NCBI RefSeq assembly: GCF_914768045.1
Contig: NZ_CAJZCD010000001.1
Span: 1-64,000 of the forward strand
Length of the DNA stretch: 64,000 nucleotides
Source of the DNA: Snodgrassella communis
GTDB lineage: Bacteria > Pseudomonadota > Gammaproteobacteria > Burkholderiales > Neisseriaceae
Reading direction: 5' to 3'
Part shown: positions 20,355 through 31,925 of the stretch, in pieces
Layout of the letters: every line of letters starts with the position of its first letter
Position numbering within the stretch: position 1 is the stretch's first letter
Translations under genes and position numbers: made by a program
Notes under the pieces: generated by a model
What the model was told of the DNA's origin: nothing
Databases searched by the model: none
What the model saw: only the letters and a program-made list of their open reading frames with translations

Positions 20355-20810
20355 TTAATCTGGCCTTTGTAATGATGCAATCAGTTGGGTAAATTCTGAG
20401 ACATCATGAAAACTTTTATACACTGAGGCAAAACGCACATAAGCAACTTCATCCAGTTTAGCCAGTAAATTGAGAACCATGTCCCCAATCATCTGACTGG
20501 GTACTTCTTTGACCCCCATGTGGTACAGGCGGGTCTCAATCTCGGCTACCGCATTTTCAATACTTTCCCGATCCATAGGCCGTTTATGTAATGCCCTGCT
20601 AATGCTGGTATACAGCTTGGCCGGATCAAACAATACCTTTTCTCCTGTACGCTTGATTATTAGTGGCATTCGCATTTCCACTACTTCCAGTGTACTAAAA
20701 CGGCTGTCACAACCCATACAGCGACGGCGACGGCGAATACTGTTATTACCTTCGCTCAGACGCGTATCAATCACTTGTGTATTATGATGCTGGCAAAAGG
20801 GACATTTCAT
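20355..20810 (-). CDS. nrdR: Transcriptional repressor NrdR
   Basis: 151 aa. NrdR senses ATP/dATP and represses ribonucleotide reductase genes. The N-terminal zinc ribbon is CPFC...CMGC (residues 3-34) with SIRRRRRC between the Cys pairs. An ATP-cone domain follows (about 49-139). No strong ribosome binding site is seen before the ATG. It heads the nrdR-lipoprotein-ribD cluster, 107 nt before the lipoprotein. Confidence 0.96.
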   Translation of the reverse strand: MKCPFCQHHNTQVIDTRLSEGNNSIRRRRRCMGCDSRFSTLEVVEMRMPLIIKRTGEKVLFDPAKLYTSISRALHKRPMDRESIENAVAEIETRLYHMGVKEVPSQMIGDMVLNLLAKLDEVAYVRFASVYKSFHDVSEFTQLIASLQRPD

Positions 20811-21850
20811 ACAATGTAAATTTATTTTGATAAAATTGAATAGCTATTGTGGCAGGCACAACTAAGGCTGGCAAGCTCATTTATTTTTCATATCAAAATA
20901 ATATAAGCAATTATTGCTGACTTATCCACCTGTACACAAAATCCAGCGCAAAACTTTAGGTAAAATTTGGGGATAACTACAATATATTGCTGATTTTTAT
21001 AATATATTTTTCATTGCTTAAAAAATAAGCAGGTTATAATTGTTATGCTGGAATTGGCGCATTGTTGACGGTAATTTGAGGCAATAATGTTTTGAATATA
21101 CATAAAAACTAATTTGAAGCTCTGTGATTGACAAGAGATTTGTCGATTCACGATAAAGCAAAACGTGCCACTTATTAGTTAACCCTTTTATGCTCAGCCA
21201 GTCCGCCATTTATACTGTACGCGATGAAACCATTAGCTAAGGACTTAAACATTCGGTTGAAGTTGAAAAGTCCATTGTAGATAAATAAAGGCAGCAAGCA
21301 AATAAAGCACCATAACAAAAAACTATTCAGACAAAATATTATATGTAGTACAAAACATCTGCCTTTGCTTGTTTGCTTGAAGGTAAAACAAAGCAATGGG
21401 CAGAGAATGGTTATTTGGCAGAATTGATGATTTTTTCGTGGGAGCAATAAGCTGATATTGATTCGGCTCAATGTCAATTTTGCTCAGCATGGATTCTGCG
21501 GAACGATGTTTTAACCTGCTACTATTAAGTATATTTATTAGGATATCAGTAGTGAATATCAGTTTAGTAAGATATGTGGGAACTATCTAATAAATCATAA
21601 ATTTACTAAATCTGCCTGTCAAATTGCCATTTAAAGGCTTTGGGCTAGTGTGACGAATAATATTATTGCACCAACAGCGGTAATGAAAAAAGCTCTATAC
21701 CTACTGATATCGACAAAACCAACCATGAAAATAGCATTATTTTAGTGTAAATAATCTTGAATATGGTTGATTGTGCATGTCGTTTTTTAATTGGTAAAAG
21801 GCTACTAACTGCGATTAACGCTGCTAGTAGCCGTACAATATAAAGGCAAT
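20811..21850. other. About 1 kb intergenic region nrdR / carB, no supported gene
   Basis: It holds the nrdR upstream region. A single DnaA-box-like TTATCCACC occurs at 20921. A minus-strand 100-codon ORF (21175-21477) has no ribosome binding site and an unusual Cys/Leu/Phe composition. I see no recognisable protein, tRNA or repeat. It could be decayed coding DNA. Confidence 0.5.
21800..21832 (-). terminator. Possible terminator after carB
   Basis: Inverted repeat GGCTACTA / TAGTAGCC (8 bp) with a 17-nt loop, followed on the minus strand by TTTTACC. It lies just downstream of the carB stop. The T-run is short, so efficiency is uncertain. Confidence 0.55.
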
Positions 21851-24800
21851 TTAGTCTTGGACTGTTATTCGTTCAATACGCTGATGCAGACTTTGAATGC
21901 TGTATACCTCAGTATGAGACAACTGCCCTACACTTTCGCTCATGGCTAAACCACCGGCGATAGTCGTATATAATGGAATACGCATATTCAAGGCACTGCG
22001 GCGGATGGAGTGGCTGTCTTTTATTGACTGCACATCGCTGCTCACGGTGTTCACTACTAAGGCAATTTCGCCATTTTTGATTGCGTCTACGATATGCGGG
22101 CGGCCTTCGGTAACTTTATTGACTACTTGCACGTTAATGCCGTGCTGTGCCAGATATGCTGCTGTACCGCGTGTGGAACACAGGCCATAACCATGTGACT
22201 GGAAATTGGCGGCAACTTGAACTACATGCGGTTTATCTTCATCACGTACGGCCAGAAAAACTTTGCCAATCGCCGGAATGCGCTCTCCCGCACCAAGCTG
22301 TGCTTTTAAATAAGCTTCGGCAAATGTTTCACCTACGCCCATTACTTCGCCGGTAGAACGCATTTCTGGCCCGAGTATGGTATCTACGCCGGGAAATTTG
22401 ATAAACGGGAAAACGGCCTCTTTGACAGCAAAAAATTCAGGAATCACTTCGTGGCTATAACCCTGCTGTTGCAGTGATATACCCGCCATTACTCGTGCGC
22501 CGATTTTAGCCAGTGGTACGCTGGTAGCCTTGGAAACAAATGGCACGGTACGTGAAGCGCGTGGATTGACTTCAAGTACATAGACTATGTCATCCTGTAC
22601 GGCAAACTGTACATTCATCAGACCGATAACCTGCAATTCTCTGGCCATAGCCACTGTCTGGCGGCGGATTTCGTTCTGAACAGCGGTACTAAGTGAATAT
22701 GGCGGAATGGAGCAGGCTGAATCACCGCTATGTACGCCGGCCTGTTCTACATGCTGCATGATGCCGCCAATCACCACCTGCTGACCATCACAAACGCAGT
22801 CTACGTCTATTTCAATGGCGTGGCTGAGGAAGTAATCCAGCAATACTGGACTGTCGTTGGATACCTGCACGGCTTCACGCATATAGGTTTGTAATTCGGC
22901 AGCAGAATGCACTACCTGCATGGCGCGACCACCCAATACGTAAGATGGGCGTACCACAAGCGGGTAGCCAACTTCTTCAGCCAGTTGCAGTGCTTCAGCC
23001 TCGGTGCGTGCTGTGCGGTTTTCCGGCTGGCGCAGGTCTAGTGTATGCAGAATCTGCTGAAAGCGTTCGCGGTCTTCTGCAGCATCGATGGCATCCGCAG
23101 ATGTTCCAATAATATTTATTCCATTGGCGACCAGTTCATTCGCCAGTTTTAAAGGAGTCTGTCCACCATAGTGTACAATCAGACCATCTGGTTGTTCGGT
23201 ATGACAGATTTCAAGTACATCTTCCAATGTAAGCGGTTCGAAATAAAGCCGGTCGGAAGTATCATAGTCTGTGGATACGGTTTCTGGATTACAGTTAACC
23301 ATAATGGTTTCAAAACCAGATTCTCGTAATGCTAGAGCAGCATGTACGCAGCAATAATCAAACTCAATACCCTGCCCGATACGATTCGGCCCCCCGCCAA
23401 GAATCATGATTTTTCTGCGCTGGCTTGGTTCTGCCTCGCACTCTTCTTCGTAAGTGGAGTAAAGATAGGCAGTATCGGTAGCAAATTCAGCCGCACAGGT
23501 ATCTACGCGTTTGTATACCGGATGCAGCTTAAGGGTATGGCGATGCTGGCGCACGCTGGCTTCATCAGTGCACAGTAGTTGCGCCAGCCGTTTATCTGCA
23601 AAGCCCTTGCGTTTCAGTCTACGCATACAGCTGTAGTCTATTTCATTCAGGTTGCAACCGACCAGCTGCTGTTCTTCTGTCACTAAATCGGCAATCTGTG
23701 CCAGAAACCACGGGTCAATTGCGCAAATCTGCTGAATTTCGGTAAGTGAGAATCCGGCACGGAAGGCATCGGCTACATACAGAATGCGTTCAGGCCCCGG
23801 GTTGGCCAGTTCTCGTTGAATAACTGCGCGGTCATCGCTGCGGCTATCAAAACCACTTAAGCCTATTTCCAGACCGCGCAAGGCTTTATGGATGGATTCC
23901 TGAAATGTTCGCCCGATAGCCATGACTTCACCAACGGATTTCATCTGTGTGGTCAGACGATCATCGGCTGTGGGAAACTTTTCAAAGGCAAAACGTGGTA
24001 CTTTGGTAACGACATAGTCAATTGATGGTTCGAATGAAGCTGGTGTCCGGCCGCCGGTAATGTCGTTCTGCAATTCATTCAGGGTATAGCCTACTGCCAG
24101 TTTGGCGGCAATTTTGGCTATCGGGAAACCGGTGGCTTTAGAAGCCAGAGCAGAAGAACGGCTGACACGCGGATTCATTTCAATGACGATCATTTCGCCG
24201 TTTTGCGGATTAATGGCAAATTGAACATTGGAACCACCGGTATCGACACCTATTTCACGCAATACAGCCAATGAAGCATTGCGCATCAGCTGGTACTCTT
24301 TATCGGTGAGTGTTTGTGCGGGTGCTACGGTAATGGAATCACCGGTATGCACGCCACAGGGATCGAAGTTTTCAATGGAGCAGATGATGATACAGTTGTC
24401 GGCACGGTCTCGCACCACTTCCATTTCATATTCTTTCCAGCCCAGTACGGATTGCTCAATAAGTAGTTCATGTGTGGGCGAGGCGTCAAAGCCACGTTCA
24501 CAGATAGTAATGAATTCATCTTTATTATAGGCAATCCCGCCACCACTGCCACCCATGGTAAAAGATGGGCGGATCAGTGCCGGAAAGCCCACCTGCGCCT
24601 GTGCTTCCAAGGCCTGATCCATACTGTGACAGATAAATGATTTTGGGGTGTGCAGTCCGATTCTATTCATGGCTTCTTTAAAGCGGCCACGATCTTCTGC
24701 TTTATCTATGGCGTCTTGTGATGCACCAATCAGCTCTACTTGATATTTTTTCAGGATACCGTTATGCGCCAGATCCAAAGCACAGTTGAGTGCTGTCTGC

Positions 24801-25075
24801 CCGCCCATGGTTGGTAAAATCGCATCAGGGCGTTCTTTTTCAATGATTTTCGCTACCGTTTGCCACATAATCGGCTCAATGTAGGTAACGTCGGCCATAT
24901 CAGGATCAGTCATGATGGTAGCCGGATTGGAATTAACTAGAATGACTTTGTAGCCTTCCTCACGTAATGCTTTGCATGCCTGAGCACCGGAATAGTCAAA
25001 CTCACACGCCTGACCAATCACGATGGGGCCGGCACCAATAATAAGAATGGATTTTAAGTCTGTGCGCTTGGGCAT
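21851..25075 (-). CDS. carB: Carbamoyl-phosphate synthase large subunit
   Basis: 1074 aa, full length. CarB makes carbamoyl phosphate for pyrimidine and arginine synthesis from bicarbonate, ATP and ammonia supplied by CarA. Two ATP-grasp halves are visible: the first from [21 protein letters not shown], the second from [20 protein letters not shown] (about residue 555). The C-terminal MGS-like allosteric domain starts near 940. AGAGG precedes the ATG. It is separated from carA by leuE, a non-contiguous arrangement as in Neisseria. Confidence 0.98.
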   Translation of the reverse strand: MPKRTDLKSILIIGAGPIVIGQACEFDYSGAQACKALREEGYKVILVNSNPATIMTDPDMADVTYIEPIMWQTVAKIIEKERPDAILPTMGGQTALNCALDLAHNGILKKYQVELIGASQDAIDKAEDRGRFKEAMNRIGLHTPKSFICHSMDQALEAQAQVGFPALIRPSFTMGGSGGGIAYNKDEFITICERGFDASPTHELLIEQSVLGWKEYEMEVVRDRADNCIIICSIENFDPCGVHTGDSITVAPAQTLTDKEYQLMRNASLAVLREIGVDTGGSNVQFAINPQNGEMIVIEMNPRVSRSSALASKATGFPIAKIAAKLAVGYTLNELQNDITGGRTPASFEPSIDYVVTKVPRFAFEKFPTADDRLTTQMKSVGEVMAIGRTFQESIHKALRGLEIGLSGFDSRSDDRAVIQRELANPGPERILYVADAFRAGFSLTEIQQICAIDPWFLAQIADLVTEEQQLVGCNLNEIDYSCMRRLKRKGFADKRLAQLLCTDEASVRQHRHTLKLHPVYKRVDTCAAEFATDTAYLYSTYEEECEAEPSQRRKIMILGGGPNRIGQGIEFDYCCVHAALALRESGFETIMVNCNPETVSTDYDTSDRLYFEPLTLEDVLEICHTEQPDGLIVHYGGQTPLKLANELVANGINIIGTSADAIDAAEDRERFQQILHTLDLRQPENRTARTEAEALQLAEEVGYPLVVRPSYVLGGRAMQVVHSAAELQTYMREAVQVSNDSPVLLDYFLSHAIEIDVDCVCDGQQVVIGGIMQHVEQAGVHSGDSACSIPPYSLSTAVQNEIRRQTVAMARELQVIGLMNVQFAVQDDIVYVLEVNPRASRTVPFVSKATSVPLAKIGARVMAGISLQQQGYSHEVIPEFFAVKEAVFPFIKFPGVDTILGPEMRSTGEVMGVGETFAEAYLKAQLGAGERIPAIGKVFLAVRDEDKPHVVQVAANFQSHGYGLCSTRGTAAYLAQHGINVQVVNKVTEGRPHIVDAIKNGEIALVVNTVSSDVQSIKDSHSIRRSALNMRIPLYTTIAGGLAMSESVGQLSHTEVYSIQSLHQRIERITVQD

Positions 25076-25149
25076 ATTGAAACCTCTATTAATTGTTATC
25101 TGTTTAATTTAGTGGCTCGGCAGAAGTTTTTGACCAGTGACTGGAATAC

Positions 25150-25830
25150 TCAGTCAATACTTGCCGTCCATAATTTCATTGCAAAAGCTATGAACATTAA
25201 CCCGACTGTGGCTACCGCACCAGCAGCCAGTCGCTGATAATGACGAAACCACTTTACCAGCGATATACCACTGAATATCAGTACACTCAGATAGGTTAAA
25301 CTGCAAATTTGCAAAATAATAGCCAGCAATAGGAAGCTAAATGCTGGCTGTGGATAATGCGGATCAACAAATTGTACAAAAAAAGCTAGGAAAAACAGTA
25401 TGGCTTTTGGATTTAACAGGCTTAACAGTAACGCACGCTGAAATAAATAATGCGCTGAAAGTGGTTTATCTGCACTATTCGGTTCACTCAACGATTGCCT
25501 GAAAGCTTCTGCTGCCTGCTGATGCCTTCTGCTCCATTGTCTGGCCGCTGAACGCAGTAGCTGCCAGCCCAGATAAAACAGATATAATCCTCCCACCAAT
25601 TTCAGCAATAAAAATAATACAGGAATGGTTTTTATAATTGATGTTGCACCAGAAGATGAAAGTAGCATCAATACGCTGTCACCCAGAACTATACCCGCCA
25701 CAGCACAATAAGCTGCTCTAGCACCATATTTGCCGGCTATGGCCAAACAGTACATGGAATTGGGTCCGGGCAATAAAACGATGGCGATGGCACCGATAAT
25801 ATATGTTCCCAGATCAGTAATACCAAACAT
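25150..25830 (-). CDS. leuE: LysE/RhtB-family amino-acid exporter, LeuE-like
   Basis: 226 aa inner-membrane exporter with about six hydrophobic segments. The family motif AIVLLPGPNSMYCLA lies at about residues 16-30, and GDSVLMLLSSSGATSIIKTIPVLF and LLSLLNPKAILFFLAFFVQFVD closely follow E. coli LeuE. The substrate (leucine or related amino acids) is inferred from that resemblance. AGGA lies six bases before the start. It sits between carA and carB, 56 nt after carA and 74 nt before carB, with no obvious terminator, so it probably belongs to the same transcript. Confidence 0.87.
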   Translation of the reverse strand: MFGITDLGTYIIGAIAIVLLPGPNSMYCLAIAGKYGARAAYCAVAGIVLGDSVLMLLSSSGATSIIKTIPVLFLLLKLVGGLYLFYLGWQLLRSAARQWSRRHQQAAEAFRQSLSEPNSADKPLSAHYLFQRALLLSLLNPKAILFFLAFFVQFVDPHYPQPAFSFLLLAIILQICSLTYLSVLIFSGISLVKWFRHYQRLAAGAVATVGLMFIAFAMKLWTASID

Positions 25831-25886
25831 AAGAAATCCTGTACATTTTTGTTATTCTCTAGAGGTTGGTTGGTAAAAAATGACTA

Positions 25887-27020
25887 TTATTCCTGACGCG
25901 CAACCCGCATATGTTCGATAAAACGGTCAAACAGATAGGACACATCGTGTGGCCCAGGATTGGCTTCAGGATGCCCTTGAAATGAAAAGGCCGGCTGTGT
26001 AGTCATGCTGATGCCTTGTAATGAGCCGTCAAACAGTGATTTATGGGTAATGCACACATTTTGTGGCAAGGTGTCCGCATCTACTTCAAAACCATGATTC
26101 TGGCTGGTAATCACTACTCGACCAGTTTCGAGATCTTGTACCGGATGATTGGCACCATGATGACCAAAAGGCATTTTGCGAGTTTGTGCTCCTAAGGCCA
26201 GACCGAGTAGTTGATGCCCCAGACAGATACCAAACAATGGCAGTTTATGTGCCAGAATTTCCTGTACAGCCGCAATAGCATAATAACAAGGTTGCGGGTC
26301 GCCGGGACCATTGGACAAGAATACGCCGTCGGGATTCATTGCCAGTACTTCTGCCGCCGGCGTAGCAGCTGGAACAACAGTCAAGCGACAGCCACGCTCA
26401 CTAAGCATACGCAGGATATTGGTTTTTACCCCGAAATCATAGGCAACAACATGGTATTGAGCTGCTGGTGGCTGAACATAGCCCTGCCCCAGCTTCCATT
26501 CACCTTGTGCAAACTCATACTTTTCTGTACAGCTTACTTCTCGCGCCAAGTCCTTACCGGCCATACTGCCAAAGGCTTGCGCCAATGCCAGTGCCTGCTC
26601 TGCACTGGCATTATCGCCTGTCAGAATACAGCCAGCCTGTGCACCTTTATCCCGTAGCAGGCGGGTAAGACGGCGTGTGTCAATATCGGCAATTGCCACG
26701 GTTTTATGGCGCTGCAAATATTGAACCAGACTTTCATTGGCGCGGAAATTACTATGTAATAAAGGCAAATCCCGAATTATCAAACCAGCAGCATAAACTT
26801 GATTACTCTCAGTGTCTTCGCTGTTTACGCCTGTATTGCCTATATGCGGATAAGTAAGAGTAACCATCTGCTGTGTATAAGATGGGTCGGTAAGAATTTC
26901 CTGATAGCCAGTCATGCTGGTGTTGAACACTACTTCTCCAACTGCCTGCCCAGTCGCACCAATGCTGACACCATGAAATACGGAACCGTCAGCCAACACT
27001 AAAATTGCGTTTGTAGTCAT
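25887..27020 (-). CDS. carA: Carbamoyl-phosphate synthase small subunit
   Basis: 377 aa glutaminase subunit that feeds ammonia to CarB. The N-terminal CPSase domain includes [17 protein letters not shown]. The class I amidotransferase domain has the nucleophile in [17 protein letters not shown] and the His/Glu pair in [15 protein letters not shown] precedes the ATG by seven bases. Upstream lies a good promoter and then a terminator-type hairpin, which suggests attenuation of this transcript. Confidence 0.98.
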   Translation of the reverse strand: MTTNAILVLADGSVFHGVSIGATGQAVGEVVFNTSMTGYQEILTDPSYTQQMVTLTYPHIGNTGVNSEDTESNQVYAAGLIIRDLPLLHSNFRANESLVQYLQRHKTVAIADIDTRRLTRLLRDKGAQAGCILTGDNASAEQALALAQAFGSMAGKDLAREVSCTEKYEFAQGEWKLGQGYVQPPAAQYHVVAYDFGVKTNILRMLSERGCRLTVVPAATPAAEVLAMNPDGVFLSNGPGDPQPCYYAIAAVQEILAHKLPLFGICLGHQLLGLALGAQTRKMPFGHHGANHPVQDLETGRVVITSQNHGFEVDADTLPQNVCITHKSLFDGSLQGISMTTQPAFSFQGHPEANPGPHDVSYLFDRFIEHMRVARQE

Positions 27021-27112
27021 GATTGATTCCTATGGATTTAAGTAGACTATTGCCGTGGCGACAGTCTGTTTTTATCGGTAAATAATTGTGCTTCCTGTTA
27101 CCAATTGCAGGC

Positions 27113-27147
27113 AAAAAAAAACACGCCACTTCACGCAAAATGGCGTG
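27113..27147 (-). terminator. Intrinsic terminator/attenuator in the carA leader
   Basis: On the minus strand, CACGCCA / TGGCGTG (7 bp, 12-nt loop) is followed by a run of nine Ts. It lies 93 nt upstream of the carA start and about 60 nt downstream of the candidate promoter, the geometry of a transcription attenuator. An open frame from 27195 runs through it and overlaps the start of carA. Confidence 0.75.
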
Positions 27148-27206
27148 AGCTACGTGCTTGATGATGGCAGGGATAGGGATATCTGACGCTACCATGAAAG
27201 CAATAT

Positions 27207-27235
27207 ATTTTAGCTAATCCTTTCTGTTTTGGCAA
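27207..27235 (-). promoter_or_regulatory. Candidate sigma-70 promoter of carA
   Basis: On the minus strand, -35 TTGCCA (27230-27235) and -10 TAAAAT (27207-27212) are separated by exactly 17 nt. It stands between the guaB end and the carA leader hairpin, so the predicted transcript would begin near 27200 and meet the hairpin within about 60 nt. Confidence 0.65.
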
Positions 27236-27273
27236 TACAGATTTGAATAACAAAAAGAATTTTTTTCCTTACC

Positions 27274-27297
27274 GGGCAGCCCCCAGACTGCCCTTTT
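27274..27297 (+). repeat. Inverted repeat GGGCAG...CTGCCC after guaB
   Basis: A 6-bp G/C-rich stem with an 8-nt loop lies 30 nt past the guaB stop. The T-rich tail (TTTTATATT) lies on the plus strand, so it is in the wrong orientation for a simple guaB terminator. Its arms (GGGCAGCCC and CCAGACTGCCC) resemble those of the repeat at 1856-1884, suggesting a common origin. Confidence 0.45.
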
Positions 27298-27325
27298 ATA
27301 TTAATATCAGAATCTGCAACAATAT

Positions 27326-28801
<1,476 letters not shown>

Positions 28802-28922
28802 TTAAAGGGTGAGGAGAATTAGATGGAAGAATTGGCGATCAATTTTAACAAAATTACGACACACTGGCAAAATATACCTTTACACAATCTTGCCAATTAA
28901 CAATCAGACGTTTTTTTTATCG

Positions 28923-28928
28923 TATAAT
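28923..28928 (+). promoter_or_regulatory. Candidate -10 of the DUF4124 gene
   Basis: A perfect TATAAT lies 39 nt before the start codon, preceded by a T8 tract. No -35 at normal spacing is convincing. Confidence 0.35.
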
Positions 28929-28967
28929 AGCCAAAACATATATTTTCAAACGCGAAGGAAAGTAAAT

Positions 28968-29414
28968 ATGCGTCACAAAATACTGAAAATTTCACTGACA
29001 GCAGCACTGGCGGGTAGCACAATCATGGCAACTGCGGCGGGGGTATACACCTGGCGTGACCACAAAGGTGTGAATGAATATTCAGATGTACCTACTCAAC
29101 TCACTCCAGCCAAAACCCAGCGCTTCAACGTACGTACCCACAGCTCTACTCCACTGGCTAAACCTAAGCCTAATGCTGAGGCCAGCTCTGACTCCCTAGC
29201 CGAACAACAAGCACAGCTTAACCGCAAAATTGAAGAACAGAATAAGCTGAGAGATGAGCAAAATAAAAAAATTGAGGCACAAAACAAGAAAACCCGTGAG
29301 GCCGCCTGTAAAACAGCACAGATGAACCGCAAAATGGCTGACAGTCTGCGTACCAATAATCGCGATGCCCTGATTCAACGTTATGAAGAAGACGTACGCA
29401 TTAATTGTAATTAA
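28968..29414 (+). CDS. DUF4124 domain-containing exported protein
   Basis: 148 aa. MRHKILKISLTAALAGSTIMATAAG is a Sec signal peptide. The mature N-terminus GVYTWRDHKGVNEYSDVPTQ is the DUF4124 motif, a short beta-type domain found in many proteobacterial envelope proteins and of unknown function. A Gln/Lys/Glu/Asn-rich coiled coil follows (about residues 85-125), then a C-terminal part with two Cys. The tracked ORF adds 53 residues, but the ATG at 28968 has GAAGGAAAG before it and opens the signal peptide. It is a single gene ended by a terminator. Confidence 0.85.
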   Translation: MRHKILKISLTAALAGSTIMATAAGVYTWRDHKGVNEYSDVPTQLTPAKTQRFNVRTHSSTPLAKPKPNAEASSDSLAEQQAQLNRKIEEQNKLRDEQNKKIEAQNKKTREAACKTAQMNRKMADSLRTNNRDALIQRYEEDVRINCN

Positions 29415-29443
29415 TTTTTTACTCTTGACTATTTCACTCATCA

Positions 29444-29479
29444 TCCATAAGTTGTGTATGCAGCTTATGGACTTTTTTT
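29444..29479 (+). terminator. Intrinsic terminator after the DUF4124 gene
   Basis: Stem TCCATAAG / CTTATGGA (8 bp, 12-nt loop) followed by CTTTTTTT. It sits between the DUF4124 gene and uvrC. Confidence 0.8.
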
Positions 29480-29516
29480 ATGGCTGCAAAATTGTTAACC
29501 TGATCAACCATCCATC

Positions 29517-31379
29517 ATGAACGATACTGTTGCCACACCATCTAGCCCTACAGACAAGAACAAATTTAATTTAACCCTGTTTCTCAAAAATCTGCCTTTA
29601 GTGCCAGGGGTATATCGCATGCTGGATGCCAATGACAAAGTATTATATGTTGGCAAAGCAGTGAATCTGAAACGCCGGGTCAGCAGTTATTTTCAAAAAA
29701 CTGATTTATCACCCAGAATTCAGCTGATGGTCAAACAGGTGGCACGAATTGAAATCACGGCAACACATTCAGAAACAGAAGCACTGATACTGGAAAACAA
29801 TTTTATCAAGGCTCTGTCACCGAAATACAATATCCTGTTTCGAGACGATAAAAGCTATCCCTATTTAATGCTCAGCGGCCACCGCTTTGCGCAGATGGCC
29901 TATTATCGCGGTACCTTGAAAAAACCCAATCAGTATTTCGGTCCTTATCCCAATGGCTATGCAGTACGCAACAGTATTCAGACGCTCCAGAAAGTATTCA
30001 GGCTGCGCACCTGTGAAGACAGTGTATTTGAACACCGCAACCGCGCTTGTCTACTGTACCAGATTAAACGCTGTTCCGGACCCTGTGTCGGCCATATCAG
30101 TGTTGAAGATTATCAGAGTGATGTCAAAGCTGCAGTAAGCTTTTTACAGGGCAAAACCAGCGAATTAACGGCCTCATTACATGCCAAGATGCAGCAAGCA
30201 GCTGAACAACTGAATTTTGAAACCGCTGCACAGATTCGCGACCAGATACAGGCTCTGGGACTGATGCAATCGCAGCAATTTATTGACAGCAAATATGCGC
30301 GCCACAGCGATATCGATATTCTTGCTCTAACAGAAGAAAACGATATTGTGTGTATTCACTGGGTAAGTATTCGTGGCGGCCGCCACGTTGGAGATAAGAA
30401 CTTTTTTCCGGATACGCGCTATCGCGTTACTGAAAAACTTAATCATTATGGAGAAGCTTTTGTTGCCCAGCATTATCTGGGTAAAAGCAAACCGGATATT
30501 ATTATCAGCAACTTCCAGCTGCCTAAAAGCCTGTGCGATGCGCTGAATGCAGAAAACAGCAGACAAATACAGTTTGTGCATAATACCGTTGGGGAACGGC
30601 GAATCTGGTTGCAGATGGCAGAACGCAACGCACAACTGGCCATTGAACAACACCGACTGCAACAGCATAGTCAGCAACACCGTATTGAAGCACTGGCACA
30701 ATTGCTGGATATGGATGCTGAAAGTCTGAACCGCATTGAGTGTTTCGATATCAGCCATACTCAGGGCGAAGCCACCATTGCTTCGTGCGTGGTATATGAA
30801 GACGAGGCTATGCAGCCAGCCAAATACCGCCGCTACAATATTACAACAGCCAAAGCTGGCGATGATTATGCTGCTATGCGTGAAGTATTAACCCGCCGCT
30901 ATGGTCGTCTGGCTGATAATGATGAAAGTATTGGCACATGGCCGGATTTGGTACTGATTGATGGCGGTAAAGGACAAGTACATATGGCACTGGATGTATG
31001 GCAGGAGCTGGGCATTCATATTCCAATAGTGGGCATTGCCAAAGGTCCGGAACGTAAAGCCGGTTTGGAAGAGCTAATTATTCCACATCAACAGCGCCAT
31101 ATCCGGATAGAACCACATAATCCGGCTTTACATCTACTGCAAACCGTACGTGATGAATCGCACCGCTTTGCGATTACCGGCCATCGCCAGAAACGAGCCA
31201 AAGCCAGAGTGACTTCGTCTCTAAACGATATACCGGGCATTGGCAGCAAACGCCGGCAGGCATTATTGACCCGTTTTGGCGGTTTACGCGGTGTAGTTGC
31301 CGCCAGCGTGCATGATTTAAGCCAGACTGAAGGCATTAGTCTGGCTCTGGCTGAAAAAATCTATGCGGCTTTACATTAA
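29517..31379 (+). CDS. uvrC: Excinuclease ABC subunit C
   Basis: 620 aa. UvrC makes both incisions around bulky lesions in nucleotide excision repair. The N-terminal GIY-YIG nuclease is PGVYRMLDANDKVLYVGKAV (about residues 29-48). A UVR motif (QLNFETAAQIRDQIQAL) lies near 245. The RNase H-like second nuclease has CFDISHTQGE and LIDGGKGQ (about 406-490). The C-terminal helix-hairpin-helix contains DIPGIGSKRRQALLTRFGG. No strong ribosome binding site precedes the ATG, and an intrinsic terminator separates it from the gene upstream. Confidence 0.97.
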   Translation: MNDTVATPSSPTDKNKFNLTLFLKNLPLVPGVYRMLDANDKVLYVGKAVNLKRRVSSYFQKTDLSPRIQLMVKQVARIEITATHSETEALILENNFIKALSPKYNILFRDDKSYPYLMLSGHRFAQMAYYRGTLKKPNQYFGPYPNGYAVRNSIQTLQKVFRLRTCEDSVFEHRNRACLLYQIKRCSGPCVGHISVEDYQSDVKAAVSFLQGKTSELTASLHAKMQQAAEQLNFETAAQIRDQIQALGLMQSQQFIDSKYARHSDIDILALTEENDIVCIHWVSIRGGRHVGDKNFFPDTRYRVTEKLNHYGEAFVAQHYLGKSKPDIIISNFQLPKSLCDALNAENSRQIQFVHNTVGERRIWLQMAERNAQLAIEQHRLQQHSQQHRIEALAQLLDMDAESLNRIECFDISHTQGEATIASCVVYEDEAMQPAKYRRYNITTAKAGDDYAAMREVLTRRYGRLADNDESIGTWPDLVLIDGGKGQVHMALDVWQELGIHIPIVGIAKGPERKAGLEELIIPHQQRHIRIEPHNPALHLLQTVRDESHRFAITGHRQKRAKARVTSSLNDIPGIGSKRRQALLTRFGGLRGVVAASVHDLSQTEGISLALAEKIYAALH

Positions 31380-31430
31380 GATACATACATAAATATAATA
31401 CGCTATACTTAATTTTACAGAGAATAATAA

Positions 31431-31925
31431 ATGTTTGAAAAAATTGCAAATTACTTACGCACTAGAAAACTAATTAAAGAATTAGTGATTTTACTGGTAA
31501 GTTATGCTGTATTTATACTTGGTACCGTTGGCTGGTATTACTTTGATAACTGTGAACAGGGTGGTTCGTGTGCTTTTTTGGGTATATGCGGGCTAATTAA
31601 CTTTTTTGTATATTTAACTATCGTCAACTATAAAACCATTAAATCCATTTTTTCACGCTCAAACGATAATAATTCACCTTCTTTCAAAGCATTACTTATT
31701 CAATTAACATTATTTGTACTTGTATTTCTCTCATTTTTTTATGGATGTGGATATTTATTAGTTTCATTCGATATTGGTTTCAATCCAGAATCAATGCTTA
31801 CAGCTATTTATATATGGATACTCTTCTTTTTGCTTTGTTGCTGTATAAGCTTATTTATTCTTTTTGTTGCCAAAACCATAAAATGCCTTTTCCTGCGCTC
31901 CACTAACAATAATACCGCTTATTGA
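31431..31925 (+). CDS. Hypothetical four-helix membrane protein
   Basis: 164 aa with four hydrophobic segments (about residues 17-37, 46-65, 87-112 and 121-148) separated by short polar loops. A repeated feature is the polar string SRSNDNNS after helix 2 and RSTNNNT at the end. The gene is much more AT-rich than its neighbours, uses a weak ribosome binding site (AGAGAATAATAA), and starts 51 nt after uvrC. I recognise no family. The composition suggests an accessory or recently acquired gene. Confidence 0.6.
   Translation: MFEKIANYLRTRKLIKELVILLVSYAVFILGTVGWYYFDNCEQGGSCAFLGICGLINFFVYLTIVNYKTIKSIFSRSNDNNSPSFKALLIQLTLFVLVFLSFFYGCGYLLVSFDIGFNPESMLTAIYIWILFFLLCCCISLFILFVAKTIKCLFLRSTNNNTAY

Noticed and set aside
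20921-20990. DnaA-box-like TTATCCACC and GGGGATAAC near nrdR
   Set aside because: Only one near-match; no cluster, no AT-rich unwinding layout with dnaA/dnaN nearby. Not an origin.
21175-21477. 100-aa minus-strand ORF between nrdR and carB
   Set aside because: No ribosome binding site and composition typical of AT-rich non-coding DNA.
26989-27195. 68-aa ORF overlapping the carA start as a gene of its own
   Set aside because: No ribosome binding site; it spans a terminator hairpin. Kept only as a possible leader frame in the attenuator finding.
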